From a virus, in IMG/VR virus record IMGVR_UViG_3300050821_008300, positions 1-44,054 of that record: a DNA stretch of 44,054 bases. One strand, given 5' to 3'. The notes beneath the pieces were generated by a model. That model was given only the letters and a program-made list of their open reading frames with translations. It had not been told where the DNA came from and ran no database searches. This document shows, piece after piece, positions 16,641 through 23,582 of this stretch; position 1 is the first letter of the stretch; every line of letters begins with the position of its first letter. The translations under genes were made by a program, and so were the position numbers.

Positions 16641-17003
16641 TCACTTCGTAAACCCCTTATAGAGAACCAGCGCGCTAAGAATCAGCCCAACCGGAACGAG
16701 CCAAGAGGGAACCGACGTACCGAAAATATTCGTAGTTCCAGTCATGCCGGGGAACATGCTCGCGAGTGAATTGGTAGAAATCGCAACGTTGCCAGAGTAC
16801 GTCTGCGAACCCTGCAACGGTCCAGCGAATCCAGGGGGCGCCGTGCCGGATGGAATCGACGGAACTACATTCCCGCTCGGATCAAAGATGGTCTGAGATC
16901 CGTCCGCGGCTGATACGATCTGGTAATCACCGCTCGGTGTTGAAACTGTGGAGTACGTCTGCCCCAATCCCCGAAAGCCGCGCCGCTGCCACATCGGATG
17001 CAT
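16641..17003 (-). CDS. Tail-anchored protein of the RGLGQ family
   Basis: 120 residues: MHPMWQRRGFRGLGQTYSTV at the N-terminus, a Ser/Gly/Pro-rich beta segment with SADGSQTIFDPSGNVVPS, then NIFGTSVPSWLVPVGLILSAL and a short basic end. The segment DGSxxxFDPxGN also occurs in the 19395 protein as DGSVYDPLGNAI, so the two are paralogues over their whole length. Overlaps neighbours by 0-3 nt. Confidence 0.7.
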   Translation of the reverse strand: MHPMWQRRGFRGLGQTYSTVSTPSGDYQIVSAADGSQTIFDPSGNVVPSIPSGTAPPGFAGPLQGSQTYSGNVAISTNSLASMFPGMTGTTNIFGTSVPSWLVPVGLILSALVLYKGFTK

Positions 17004-17750
17004 TTAGCCGGCCCTCCGCATAGGCGTGCTTCTTGGAACGTAGCCGGTTCGCATCGGCGGGCGCCCGCCTGTTCGCAAGTGTTGACGCCCGACGCGCATG
17101 AGTTGCCCAAGGCCGCTGAGCCCTGTAAATCCGGCTTGCCCGAACGCCGTAGCGCGAGCGAGCGTATAATCCGCCGCGGTCATCAGTTGAGAAGAGCTTG
17201 GAAGTTTCTGCGTGTTGTTCGGGTACAGCTCATTGAAAATATAATTCCACTGTTGGGGCGTGTAGACTGCCTGCCCGTTCGGATAACCAGTGGAGGCCGG
17301 CAGTAGATTCGCTGCATGAACACCGTCTGTTATCGCGCGCGCGTTTAAGGTCTGCGCGAAGTTTCCCGCGTTCGCAACGTTCTGCGTTTGAGTTGCAGCG
17401 GACGGAACCGGACACTTCGACCAGCCTTGATCCGGGATAAGATTGCACGCTGGTGGATTCGTCGGCATCTGGGTTATCACGGTTCCATCAGGGCACGTAT
17501 GAGAAACAGGAACGGTACACGTTGGAGGCGGGGGAGGATTGCTGCCACTACCGGAGCCGGTTCCCGAGCCACTACCACTTGAACCGCTACCCGTTCCAGA
17601 TGATCCAGAGCCCGATGACGTTGAGCCCGGAGCAGGGGCCGCGGGAGTGCCGGCCAGCATCGGCGCGATGACGTACTCGTAAGCGAGATATCCGCCGCCG
17701 AGAATCAGAACCCACTTGATCACTTCGCCCATCGTGTCGTCTTTGGCCAT
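17004..17750 (-). CDS. Membrane protein with inverted RGLGQ-family layout
   Basis: 248 residues. The membrane helix is at the N-terminus (EVIKWVLILGGGYLAYEYVI, residues 9-28), followed by a Gly/Ser repeat linker, PPPPPTCTVPVSHTC, four Cys, and at the C-terminus GLSGLGQLMRVGRQHLR, a copy of the family's RGLGQ motif. So helix and motif are in the opposite order to the neighbours. The stop abuts the next ATG and the start overlaps the upstream stop (TAATG). Likely virion spike or stalk. Confidence 0.7.
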   Translation of the reverse strand: MAKDDTMGEVIKWVLILGGGYLAYEYVIAPMLAGTPAAPAPGSTSSGSGSSGTGSGSSGSGSGTGSGSGSNPPPPPTCTVPVSHTCPDGTVITQMPTNPPACNLIPDQGWSKCPVPSAATQTQNVANAGNFAQTLNARAITDGVHAANLLPASTGYPNGQAVYTPQQWNYIFNELYPNNTQKLPSSSQLMTAADYTLARATAFGQAGFTGLSGLGQLMRVGRQHLRTGGRPPMRTGYVPRSTPMRRAG

Positions 17751-18586
17751 TATTTTTTTCCTCCACGCATGAGCAGGTATCCGCCGCCGATTACCACAAC
17801 GCCGATAAGCCAGTAAGGAATCTGCACGCCGAAAATATCCGCGCTCTCAGAGAAGAAGCCGCCACCACTTTGCACTACAACTGTCGTGGGATTCGATCCG
17901 CCTGCGGGAGGATTCGGGCCGCTCAAGAGTTGCTGAAGAAAATTCGTTTGCTGATTCGCGGGCGCCGCTGGCGTTGACGATGACGCCGGCGAACTCGTTG
18001 AACTTAACGATGGGGCGCCGCTAGATGGAGCGATGGAGGCCTGCGAGCCAGCCGGAAGCACAACACCCGAATTCGCCGCAAACACTTTCGTTGGGGTGAA
18101 CGGCGTTGACGGCCCGGTCGGATTCGTGAGATTCGGATTCGGCGTATACGCGACGGACGGCCCGCTTCCAGAGCAAAACGGTAACGTTGGGTCCGCTGCC
18201 TGACCAGGGAACGGCCCGTACTGACAACGCCCATTACCCGTGAGTGAATCGCACTCCTGGATGATGTTGCAACCCGTGATAGTCCCGTCGTCCAACATGC
18301 ATTCGTTCGTTGCGAGGTTCACCACGTTGCATCCGGGCGCGCTCGCGTAGTTCACTGCTTTCGGAGCCGCGGCTTGGACGTTGTTTTTGTTGGGAGCAAA
18401 ACCAGGATCAATGCAGCCGCCGTTTGCAGCCTGCACTAAACCCGCAGGACACGTCACGCCCAGCCCGCGCATGCCGCGCTTCCTCAGTACGATCGGCATT
18501 CGAACGCGGATCATTCGCCCGCCTGGTTGCCGCATCAGAACGGTTTGAGGGAGACCGGAAAGACCCTGCTCAACTTTCAGGAACAT
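17750..18586 (-). CDS. Tail-anchored, Cys-containing protein of the RGLGQ family
   Basis: 278 residues from the ATG at 18586, which overlaps the end of a 31-residue ORF. A basic leader (RMIRVRMPIVLRKR) leads into GMRGLGVTCPAGLVQ, then a domain with eight or more Cys (about 45-145), a Ser/Pro/Ala linker, and the anchor IFGVQIPYWLIGVVVIGGGYLL with MRGGKK at the end. The Cys-rich ectodomain suggests an oxidised, exposed compartment. Longest clear member of the family after the 19395 gene. Confidence 0.7.
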   Translation of the reverse strand: MFLKVEQGLSGLPQTVLMRQPGGRMIRVRMPIVLRKRGMRGLGVTCPAGLVQAANGGCIDPGFAPNKNNVQAAAPKAVNYASAPGCNVVNLATNECMLDDGTITGCNIIQECDSLTGNGRCQYGPFPGQAADPTLPFCSGSGPSVAYTPNPNLTNPTGPSTPFTPTKVFAANSGVVLPAGSQASIAPSSGAPSLSSTSSPASSSTPAAPANQQTNFLQQLLSGPNPPAGGSNPTTVVVQSGGGFFSESADIFGVQIPYWLIGVVVIGGGYLLMRGGKK

Positions 18587-18672
18587 ATCCAACCTAAAAG
18601 AGTCTGATGCCACCACGTATAAGCGAGTTGTAGGAGCGTAGGCGCAAGCACAACTGCTGTGATGAGTCTCAT
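18577..18672 (-). CDS. 31-residue membrane micro-protein
   Basis: MRLITAVVLAPTLLQLAY then TWWHQTLLGWICS. One hydrophobic helix with Trp at the interface. The ATG overlaps the upstream stop (ATGA) and its TGA overlaps the next gene's start by 10 nt, so it fits the operon exactly although it is very short. Holin, lysis-regulator or virion micro-membrane protein are possible; nothing decides between them. Confidence 0.6.
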   Translation of the reverse strand: MRLITAVVLAPTLLQLAYTWWHQTLLGWICS

Positions 18673-19394
18673 TCGTTCACCGCCCAAAGAAGAGCAAGCC
18701 CGCCCGCGCCAATCAACCACAGTGGCAATCCGAAAACAGAAGCCGTGAGCAAACCGGAAACTGACGCGGGAAGAGCGGCCGAAATTGCAGAAGTTACGGA
18801 AGACGTTGCGGCTGCCGCTGGACTCGGAGGCGGGCCTACATCCGGATCGTTCGCAACTGGATCGTAGAAGAAAGACCAGTAATCGCAGAAGCCAATCTGC
18901 CCGCCGCCCATATTCGAATCGTTCAACGTGCTCGGACATGCTCGCCGCGTGAGTCTCTCTGCAATACAGCGCTGTCCCGCTTTCCCCAATGCCGGGTTTC
19001 CGCACATCTGCTGGAGCCAGCCGAAAATCTGATTGCACGCTTGCAAAAAAGCTTGCTGTGCTTCGTAAGGCCGCGGAGTCGGTAACGCGAAGTACTGAGC
19101 TTTCAACGTGTCTAGTTGCGCGCCTGCCTGATTCGCGTACGTTGTAGCCTGCGTGCAAGTCGCGCCGCATCCGGAAAAGATTTGAGCGAAGATACTCACG
19201 AGCTGTGCAGCAGCCTGAACGAATGGCGCGGCCGGCCCAGTGAATGGCGCAATCGCATTTGCAATCCCAGCCCCTTGCTGCCAAGCTGCCTCGGAGCCCA
19301 TGCCCCGCGATCGCTGCACGCCACGTTTGACGATTGCCCGACGCGCTGCAACTCCAGTGCAGCGCGAAACGGAAGATGCTGAAGAAACGTACAC
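18669..19394 (-). CDS. Tail-anchored Cys-rich protein with hairpin-encoded N-terminus
   Basis: 241 residues if translation starts at the GTG that abuts the upstream stop. Residues 9-17 (VSRCTGVAAR) are the translated B hairpin at 19343-19365. After this come RGVQRSRGMGSEAAWQQG, a helical Ala/Gln region, about nine Cys (70-165) and the anchor VFGLPLWLIGAGGLALLW. A later start inside the RGMGS region is possible, which would put the B hairpin in the leader. Member of the RGLGQ/anchor set. Confidence 0.65.
   Translation of the reverse strand: MYVSSASSVSRCTGVAARRAIVKRGVQRSRGMGSEAAWQQGAGIANAIAPFTGPAAPFVQAAAQLVSIFAQIFSGCGATCTQATTYANQAGAQLDTLKAQYFALPTPRPYEAQQAFLQACNQIFGWLQQMCGNPALGKAGQRCIAERLTRRACPSTLNDSNMGGGQIGFCDYWSFFYDPVANDPDVGPPPSPAAAATSSVTSAISAALPASVSGLLTASVFGLPLWLIGAGGLALLWAVNE
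19343..19365 (-). repeat. Hairpin, B form on coding strand
   Basis: Stem GCGCTGCA, plus-strand loop ACTCCAG, 3' flank GAAACGGAAGATGCTGAAG. Lies at the N-terminal end of the 18669 gene. Confidence 0.85.
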
Positions 19395-20600
19395 TCACTT
19401 TTTTCCAATCTCACCAAAGATGAGTACCGCTACAACACCAATTGCAAGCCAAGGAAGTATGCCGGCAAAGCTGGAAGTGAGTTGCGCGTTTGCAAGAGAT
19501 TGCCCCGTGTAAACTGGTTGACCATTCGCACCCATCACGTAACCAGGCGGAAGAGTCGCGAGCTGTGCCGCTTTCAATCCGCCCGACACAAGACTGCTGA
19601 TGACGTTCCCCCAGTTCGTGCCAGGTGTTGCCGGCGTGCTGTTTGCTGTGCTCGCGACTGGATTCAAATCGCTAAGCGCGGAGTTGATTTGATTGGTAAT
19701 CGAAGTTGGAACCGTAGAAAAATCCGTAATCGCATTGCCGAGCGGATCATACACAGAGCCGTCATTGCCAACGGAATAAAACAATCCGGGGGTTCCCGTG
19801 TCGATCGTCTCAAACGTAGTGGAGGTGTCCTGTCCGAGCCCGCGCATTCCACGGCGCCGCATCACTCCGCGCGATTTACGCATCTTCGAGCCGCGGGGCA
19901 GATATCCGTGCAGCGTGTTCTTCGTTTGCGTCGGGAACGCCTGCACTGGATTGCCGTTCAAGTCCCACGCCTGCCAACGTGTAATGTGATCGCGTGGAAC
20001 CATCCAGCCCGGTTGCTTGCCGTGTGAGCAGTCCATCGGAAAGTACCCGCCGTTCACTTGCGCCATTGGGAACACGTGCGACCAGCGTTCAGGGTCGGAC
20101 GGATCGGCCGCCACCGTCACAATTACAGATGGGATACCGAGAATCTTGAGAAGACAACACACAAGCATGGTGAAGCCATCGCAATCTTCTTTAGGAGCCG
20201 GCTCGCGGACAAGCACGGCGGGCGCAATCAACAAGTCCAGCGCTTCCGGTTCTCCGATCTGAAACAACCGCGGCTCATCCTTCGCGAACTTGACGGCGTG
20301 TTTTACCAGCCACCACACGCCCCAACACGGCCCGCCGAGCTGTCCCCACTGAGCATTTGCTTGCGAAGCCCAGTATCGGCACACGTCATCTGTGGCGCCG
20401 GCCGCGATGTACTCGCACATCTTTGCAATCGTCTGCCTGGTTGACGTGTCCGTGTCCGGAGCCGCAGGGATCTTCTCTTTAATGATGGGGCCGGGATTTG
20501 ATGCTACGATCGCCGCGCTCGCCGGCATTGGCGGTGACGGATCTTGCGCGGGAGCGCTATCTAACGAGCCGTACATCGATCCGCTTTCGAGATAGTCCAC
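19395..20600 (-). CDS. Transglutaminase-like Cys protein fused to an RGLGQ/anchor domain
   Basis: 401 residues from GTG 20600 (ATG 20576 is an alternative; GGAGG lies 15 nt before the GTG). Residues about 50-200 carry a transglutaminase-like triad: Cys140 in EDCDGFTMLVCCLL, His175 in RWSHVFPM and Asp190 in GYFPMDCSHG. Such folds act as cysteine proteases, amidases or cross-linkers. From residue 240 the protein is a typical RGLGQ family member: RRRGMRGLGQDTSTTF, DGSVYDPLGN, and anchor FAGILPWLAIGVVAVLIFG. First gene of the operon. It could mature or cross-link the other family members. Confidence 0.75.
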   Translation of the reverse strand: MDYLESGSMYGSLDSAPAQDPSPPMPASAAIVASNPGPIIKEKIPAAPDTDTSTRQTIAKMCEYIAAGATDDVCRYWASQANAQWGQLGGPCWGVWWLVKHAVKFAKDEPRLFQIGEPEALDLLIAPAVLVREPAPKEDCDGFTMLVCCLLKILGIPSVIVTVAADPSDPERWSHVFPMAQVNGGYFPMDCSHGKQPGWMVPRDHITRWQAWDLNGNPVQAFPTQTKNTLHGYLPRGSKMRKSRGVMRRRGMRGLGQDTSTTFETIDTGTPGLFYSVGNDGSVYDPLGNAITDFSTVPTSITNQINSALSDLNPVASTANSTPATPGTNWGNVISSLVSGGLKAAQLATLPPGYVMGANGQPVYTGQSLANAQLTSSFAGILPWLAIGVVAVLIFGEIGKK

Positions 20601-20625
20601 GAAGGTTGAGTGTAACCTCCAAAAT

Positions 20626-20653
20626 TTTTCATACGCAAGCCCGCAGTTATGAT
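20626..20653 (+). promoter_or_regulatory. Predicted promoter for the 20735 gene
   Basis: TTTTCA (20626-20631), 16 bp, TATGAT (20648-20653). It lies in the divergent region and would start transcription near 20660, leaving the parS palindrome in the leader. The minus-strand operon promoter must lie in the same region; I see only a weak TTTACG/CATAAC pair for it. Confidence 0.45.
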
Positions 20654-20695
20654 ATATACTAATGGCCGTAAACCCACAGGGTACCCCCGTACGAA

Positions 20696-20711
20696 GGTTC
20701 CACGTGGAACA
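20696..20711. promoter_or_regulatory. parS site (ParB-binding centromere sequence)
   Basis: GGTTCCACGTGGAACA is the exact reverse complement of TGTTCCACGTGGAACC, a chromosomal parS sequence of Pseudomonas, and differs at one base from the bacterial consensus TGTTCCACGTGGAACA. The central 14 bp are a perfect palindrome. It is the only such site I see, and no ParB gene is recognisable on the element, so a host ParB is the likely partner. Confidence 0.8.
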
Positions 20712-20734
20712 TTGCGTGAAAGGACGCGTGAAAC

Positions 20735-22273
20735 ATGGCGGAAACGACCGCTGAAGCTATCCAAAGTGAACCTGTACAAGAGGTTGAAACACAACTGAAG
20801 CGCGGAAGGGGCCGGCCACGCAAAGAAGAAGACCGCCCGCCTGATATTGGAGCTGGAGATATCGGAGAGACGTTCTTTGACGATCTTAAGACGTTGACAG
20901 AACAGGATTGGAAGGACTTCTACACAGTCTATCTGTACCGTTGTGAGCCTTATTTTGATCGAAAGGCTACCGGGAATGACAGCTTTATTATGAAGTTCAC
21001 CGAGCCAATCGACCACCACAGGGTCATGGAGTTGTATGGGTCCGGAAAGTACCTTGCAATATTAAACCAATTTAATCCTTCCATCCGTAAGAGCAAGGCG
21101 GTACACAGCCACTACTTCAAAATCATGAACGTAGACTATCCGCCGCGCTTGCCGTTGGGCGAGTGGTTGAACGATACAAGAAACAAAGACTGGGCGTGGT
21201 CTAAGCCGATGTTGGAAGCACTGGAGGTAAAACGTTTGCAACAGAACCAGTCTGCGGGCACGTCTGCCGGCATGGATCAGGCCGCTCAAATGTTCAACGC
21301 CGCCGTAAACGCCGTAAAGCAATTGCGGCCCGACGCCGCGCCAGACGAACAACATTCCTTGGCAGGAAAAGTTATCGAGAGCATGGAGAAAAGCGCGGAT
21401 CGTATGCTGGCGATGGCTAATCCAGCCCAGTTCATGGGACTAGTCGAGAAAATTCTGAGCGTCAACAAGTCGGACGGCGGGGGAGTGATGCAGATTGTAA
21501 TGGGGCAACTGACCGCGCTGCAAGCTCAACTTTCTGACGAACAAAAGTTTTCTCGCGAACTGCTGGTGAAGCTCAGCACGCCGCCGCCCGCGGAGCCGCG
21601 TCGATCGCTAAAGGAAGAACTTGGAGACGTGAAAGAGATTGCCGGCATGTTCCGGGGTGGGGGAAGTTCAGCGAACGCGGGAACGGACTGGGCCGGCGTA
21701 CTTGTACCGCTCGGTCAGAAACTCTTGGAAGTCGGGGGAGCAATTGCACAGGTTGCCATTGCCCGCGCAGGCCAGAAGCCACCAATGCGCCCGCCTGTCA
21801 CAGTACAGGGTAACCCTTCCCTTCCTCAGCCGGCCGTAGAGGAGCCTCCACAGGCTCAGCAAGTGAATCCTAATCTGAACCCGGAGCGACAAGCCATGTT
21901 TAACGAACTCGAAATGATCAACCAGACTATGGGACCAATGTTCGACATGGTAACTCCACACCTGGTGGACATGTTCCACAAAGCCACTGGAATGCATTTC
22001 CGAGATTGGTTCTGTGAAGAGTACGGAGAATTTTCGTACCGGGAGACGAAGCGTTTAGGGCCAGAGAAAGTACTTGCCCTCTTCGAACTTCGAAAGCAGG
22101 TTGCGGCGCCCAACATCCAAGCTTTACTTCAGCAGTTGCAGCCGCCTGAGAAGGTGCAAGGATTCATAATGGAATTCTTATCGGATGAACCTGCCGAAGA
22201 AGATGAGGGCGATGATGATCCTGAGAAACCTGGGATACCAGATGAAAGAAAAGCAGTATCGCGAGATTTTTAA
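20735..22273 (+). CDS. AT-hook protein of unknown function, 512 residues
   Basis: AT-hook-like KRGRGRPRKEE (residues about 23-33), then a conserved-looking globular part: FTEPIDHHRVMELYGSGKY, FKIMNVDYPPRLPLGEWL and NKDWAWSKPMLEALE. The middle is Gln/Ala-rich and helical, with a Pro-rich linker (about 345-375). The C-terminal part is helical and ends in an acidic tail (DEPAEEDEGDDDPE). No enzyme motif is visible. It is transcribed away from the structural operon, next to parS. A DNA-organising, transcriptional or packaging role is possible; I recall only uncharacterised phage relatives. Confidence 0.75.
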   Translation: MAETTAEAIQSEPVQEVETQLKRGRGRPRKEEDRPPDIGAGDIGETFFDDLKTLTEQDWKDFYTVYLYRCEPYFDRKATGNDSFIMKFTEPIDHHRVMELYGSGKYLAILNQFNPSIRKSKAVHSHYFKIMNVDYPPRLPLGEWLNDTRNKDWAWSKPMLEALEVKRLQQNQSAGTSAGMDQAAQMFNAAVNAVKQLRPDAAPDEQHSLAGKVIESMEKSADRMLAMANPAQFMGLVEKILSVNKSDGGGVMQIVMGQLTALQAQLSDEQKFSRELLVKLSTPPPAEPRRSLKEELGDVKEIAGMFRGGGSSANAGTDWAGVLVPLGQKLLEVGGAIAQVAIARAGQKPPMRPPVTVQGNPSLPQPAVEEPPQAQQVNPNLNPERQAMFNELEMINQTMGPMFDMVTPHLVDMFHKATGMHFRDWFCEEYGEFSYRETKRLGPEKVLALFELRKQVAAPNIQALLQQLQPPEKVQGFIMEFLSDEPAEEDEGDDDPEKPGIPDERKAVSRDF

Positions 22274-22281
22274 TCCGTCTT

Positions 22282-22304
22282 GCGCTGCACTGGAGTTGCA
22301 GCGC
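22282..22304 (+). repeat. Hairpin, B form
   Basis: Stem GCGCTGCA, loop CTGGAGT. Precedes the 22323 gene by 18 nt. Confidence 0.85.
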
Positions 22305-22322
22305 TGGGAAAGGCCAATCTCT

Positions 22323-22487
22323 ATGGAACGTGAGAGCGAGCCTGCAAAGGTCTATCGTTTGTGGCATGAACACTTCCGCGTGATTCTCATCCCGTGGGAT
22401 CAACTATCGCCGGGAAACCGCGCGAAGTGGACCGCGTTTTACAATGACGTCATACAGACGACCAGGAAGAGCGCGGTACCAAAATGA
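22323..22487 (+). CDS. Small protein after a B hairpin
   Basis: 54 residues, MERESEPAKVYRLWHEHF onward, one globular motif with many aromatics (FRVILIPWDQLSPGNRAKW). The B hairpin at 22282-22304 ends 18 nt before the ATG, and GGGAAAGG provides the ribosome site. The stop overlaps the next ATG (ATGA). No family recognised. Confidence 0.6.
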   Translation: MERESEPAKVYRLWHEHFRVILIPWDQLSPGNRAKWTAFYNDVIQTTRKSAVPK

Positions 22488-22732
22488 ATCATGGAAGACT
22501 CTGGTATTGCATCGACTGTGGCGCCGCGCGAATCTTCAGGGATGACGGCAACGTATTACACGAAGCGAGTTGCCGTTGTGGAGGCGAAATGGTTGCCACT
22601 ACCACGATAATCAAAGCCGTGTGGTCATCCAACACGGAAAGAAAGTTAGCGCTTCAGCGCGCGAACGCGGGAAGGTCTCAACCTTCGATAGACAGCCCAG
22701 AAGAGCGCCAACGGAAAAGGAAACTGAACTGA
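22484..22732 (+). CDS. Small zinc-ribbon protein
   Basis: 82 residues. CIDCG (residues 9-13) and CRCGG (about 31-35) form a four-Cys zinc ribbon. The tail DSPEERQRKRKLN repeats a motif found in the 38460 protein (KDSPEERQQ). ATGA coupling upstream and TGATG downstream. Nucleic-acid or protein binding is likely. Confidence 0.65.
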   Translation: MNHGRLWYCIDCGAARIFRDDGNVLHEASCRCGGEMVATTTIIKAVWSSNTERKLALQRANAGRSQPSIDSPEERQRKRKLN

Positions 22733-23220
22733 TGTCAACTCTAATTCACCAACCCACAAAGTGTACTCTCTGTGGCCACGTCTTCCAATCAGACTTCTTA
22801 CGTGATGCGGCCGTCATCGGTGGAAACCCCGATGCAAAACTTCAGCAAGTTGCAGCACTGATGAAACCACTGATGCAGCACATCAAGAAGCAACACCCGG
22901 AAGCAATCCAGAAATCCCAGCAAGCCGGTGGAGAGTTCGCAGGCTGGTTACTGGTGGCAATGTGCTTCGAGATGGACACGCCGACCGCAGAGAAGCTTGG
23001 AGCGGACTTCACACGATGGAACATCCACAACCTGACGCGACGTAAGGAAGCGCATCCGAGCGACGAACGAATCAGGGAGCGGGTACAAAAACTTTTCCCA
23101 GATGATGCGTATACTACGACACAAGAGGCCGTTGTGAAGTTGCTTTGTGAAATGCGAGACGCTATCGAAGAGAAAGACCGCTACCCCGCGCAACCGGTCG
23201 CGAACGGACAGCCTAGTTAA
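22732..23220 (+). CDS. C2H2-finger protein, unknown
   Basis: 162 residues from MSTLIHQPTKCTLCGHVFQS; Cys11/Cys14 with His near KKQHPE about 40 residues later suggests a C2H2-like finger with a long insert. The remainder is helical. TGATG links it to the zinc-ribbon gene. The stop overlaps the convergent stop of the DnaA-domain gene (TAA against TTA), so the two operons meet without a gap. Confidence 0.6.
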   Translation: MSTLIHQPTKCTLCGHVFQSDFLRDAAVIGGNPDAKLQQVAALMKPLMQHIKKQHPEAIQKSQQAGGEFAGWLLVAMCFEMDTPTAEKLGADFTRWNIHNLTRRKEAHPSDERIRERVQKLFPDDAYTTTQEAVVKLLCEMRDAIEEKDRYPAQPVANGQPS

Positions 23221-23582
23221 ATCGCCCACTCATCCCAAGCAGTGTAGTCTACGGCTCCGAACTCTGTTTGAGGTCCACGCCGTTTCGTGTTTGGAAAATA
23301 TTTCAGCATACGTACCACAGACGTGTGATTCAAACCACCAAGCCAGTAACCGATTAGTGAGGTTGAAAAGCCGAGTGCGTGTAATTGTCTCGCGATCTCG
23401 CGCCGAGCTGCACACGCTAGTTGCCCACGCTGGCGCCCGTCACGGATAAATCGCGCTTCTATTCCGTAGCGCTGAGCCGCGCTCTGAATGATTGCCCTGA
23501 CCCTCGGCGGGGGAATTGCCCGCGGTTGACTCTTCGGACGGTTACGCATCCGCTCCGCGTGTATCTCGTGGGTCCGGGTCAT
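23217..23582 (-). CDS. DnaA domain IV-like DNA-binding protein
   Basis: 121 residues. Residues about 27-97 fit the DnaA C-terminal DNA-binding domain: IIQSAAQRYGIEARFI, CAARREIARQLHALGF, and the signature LGGLNHTSVVRML (81-93), which matches the bacterial FGGRDHTTVLHA. No AAA+ domain is present. It is coupled by ATGA to the DUF1376-like gene. It may bind DnaA boxes at an element origin, compete with host DnaA, or regulate transcription. Confidence 0.8.
   Translation of the reverse strand: MTRTHEIHAERMRNRPKSQPRAIPPPRVRAIIQSAAQRYGIEARFIRDGRQRGQLACAARREIARQLHALGFSTSLIGYWLGGLNHTSVVRMLKYFPNTKRRGPQTEFGAVDYTAWDEWAI

Noticed and set aside
18577-19398. Long 273-residue minus-strand ORF over 18577-19398
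   Set aside because: It is in the wrong frame over the convincing Cys-rich anchor protein at 18669; only its last 31 codons (18577-18672) fit as a separate micro-gene.
20735-22273. 20735 protein as a ParB
   Set aside because: It has no ParB N-terminal GxxRR box or HTH; the parS nearby does not make it a ParB.
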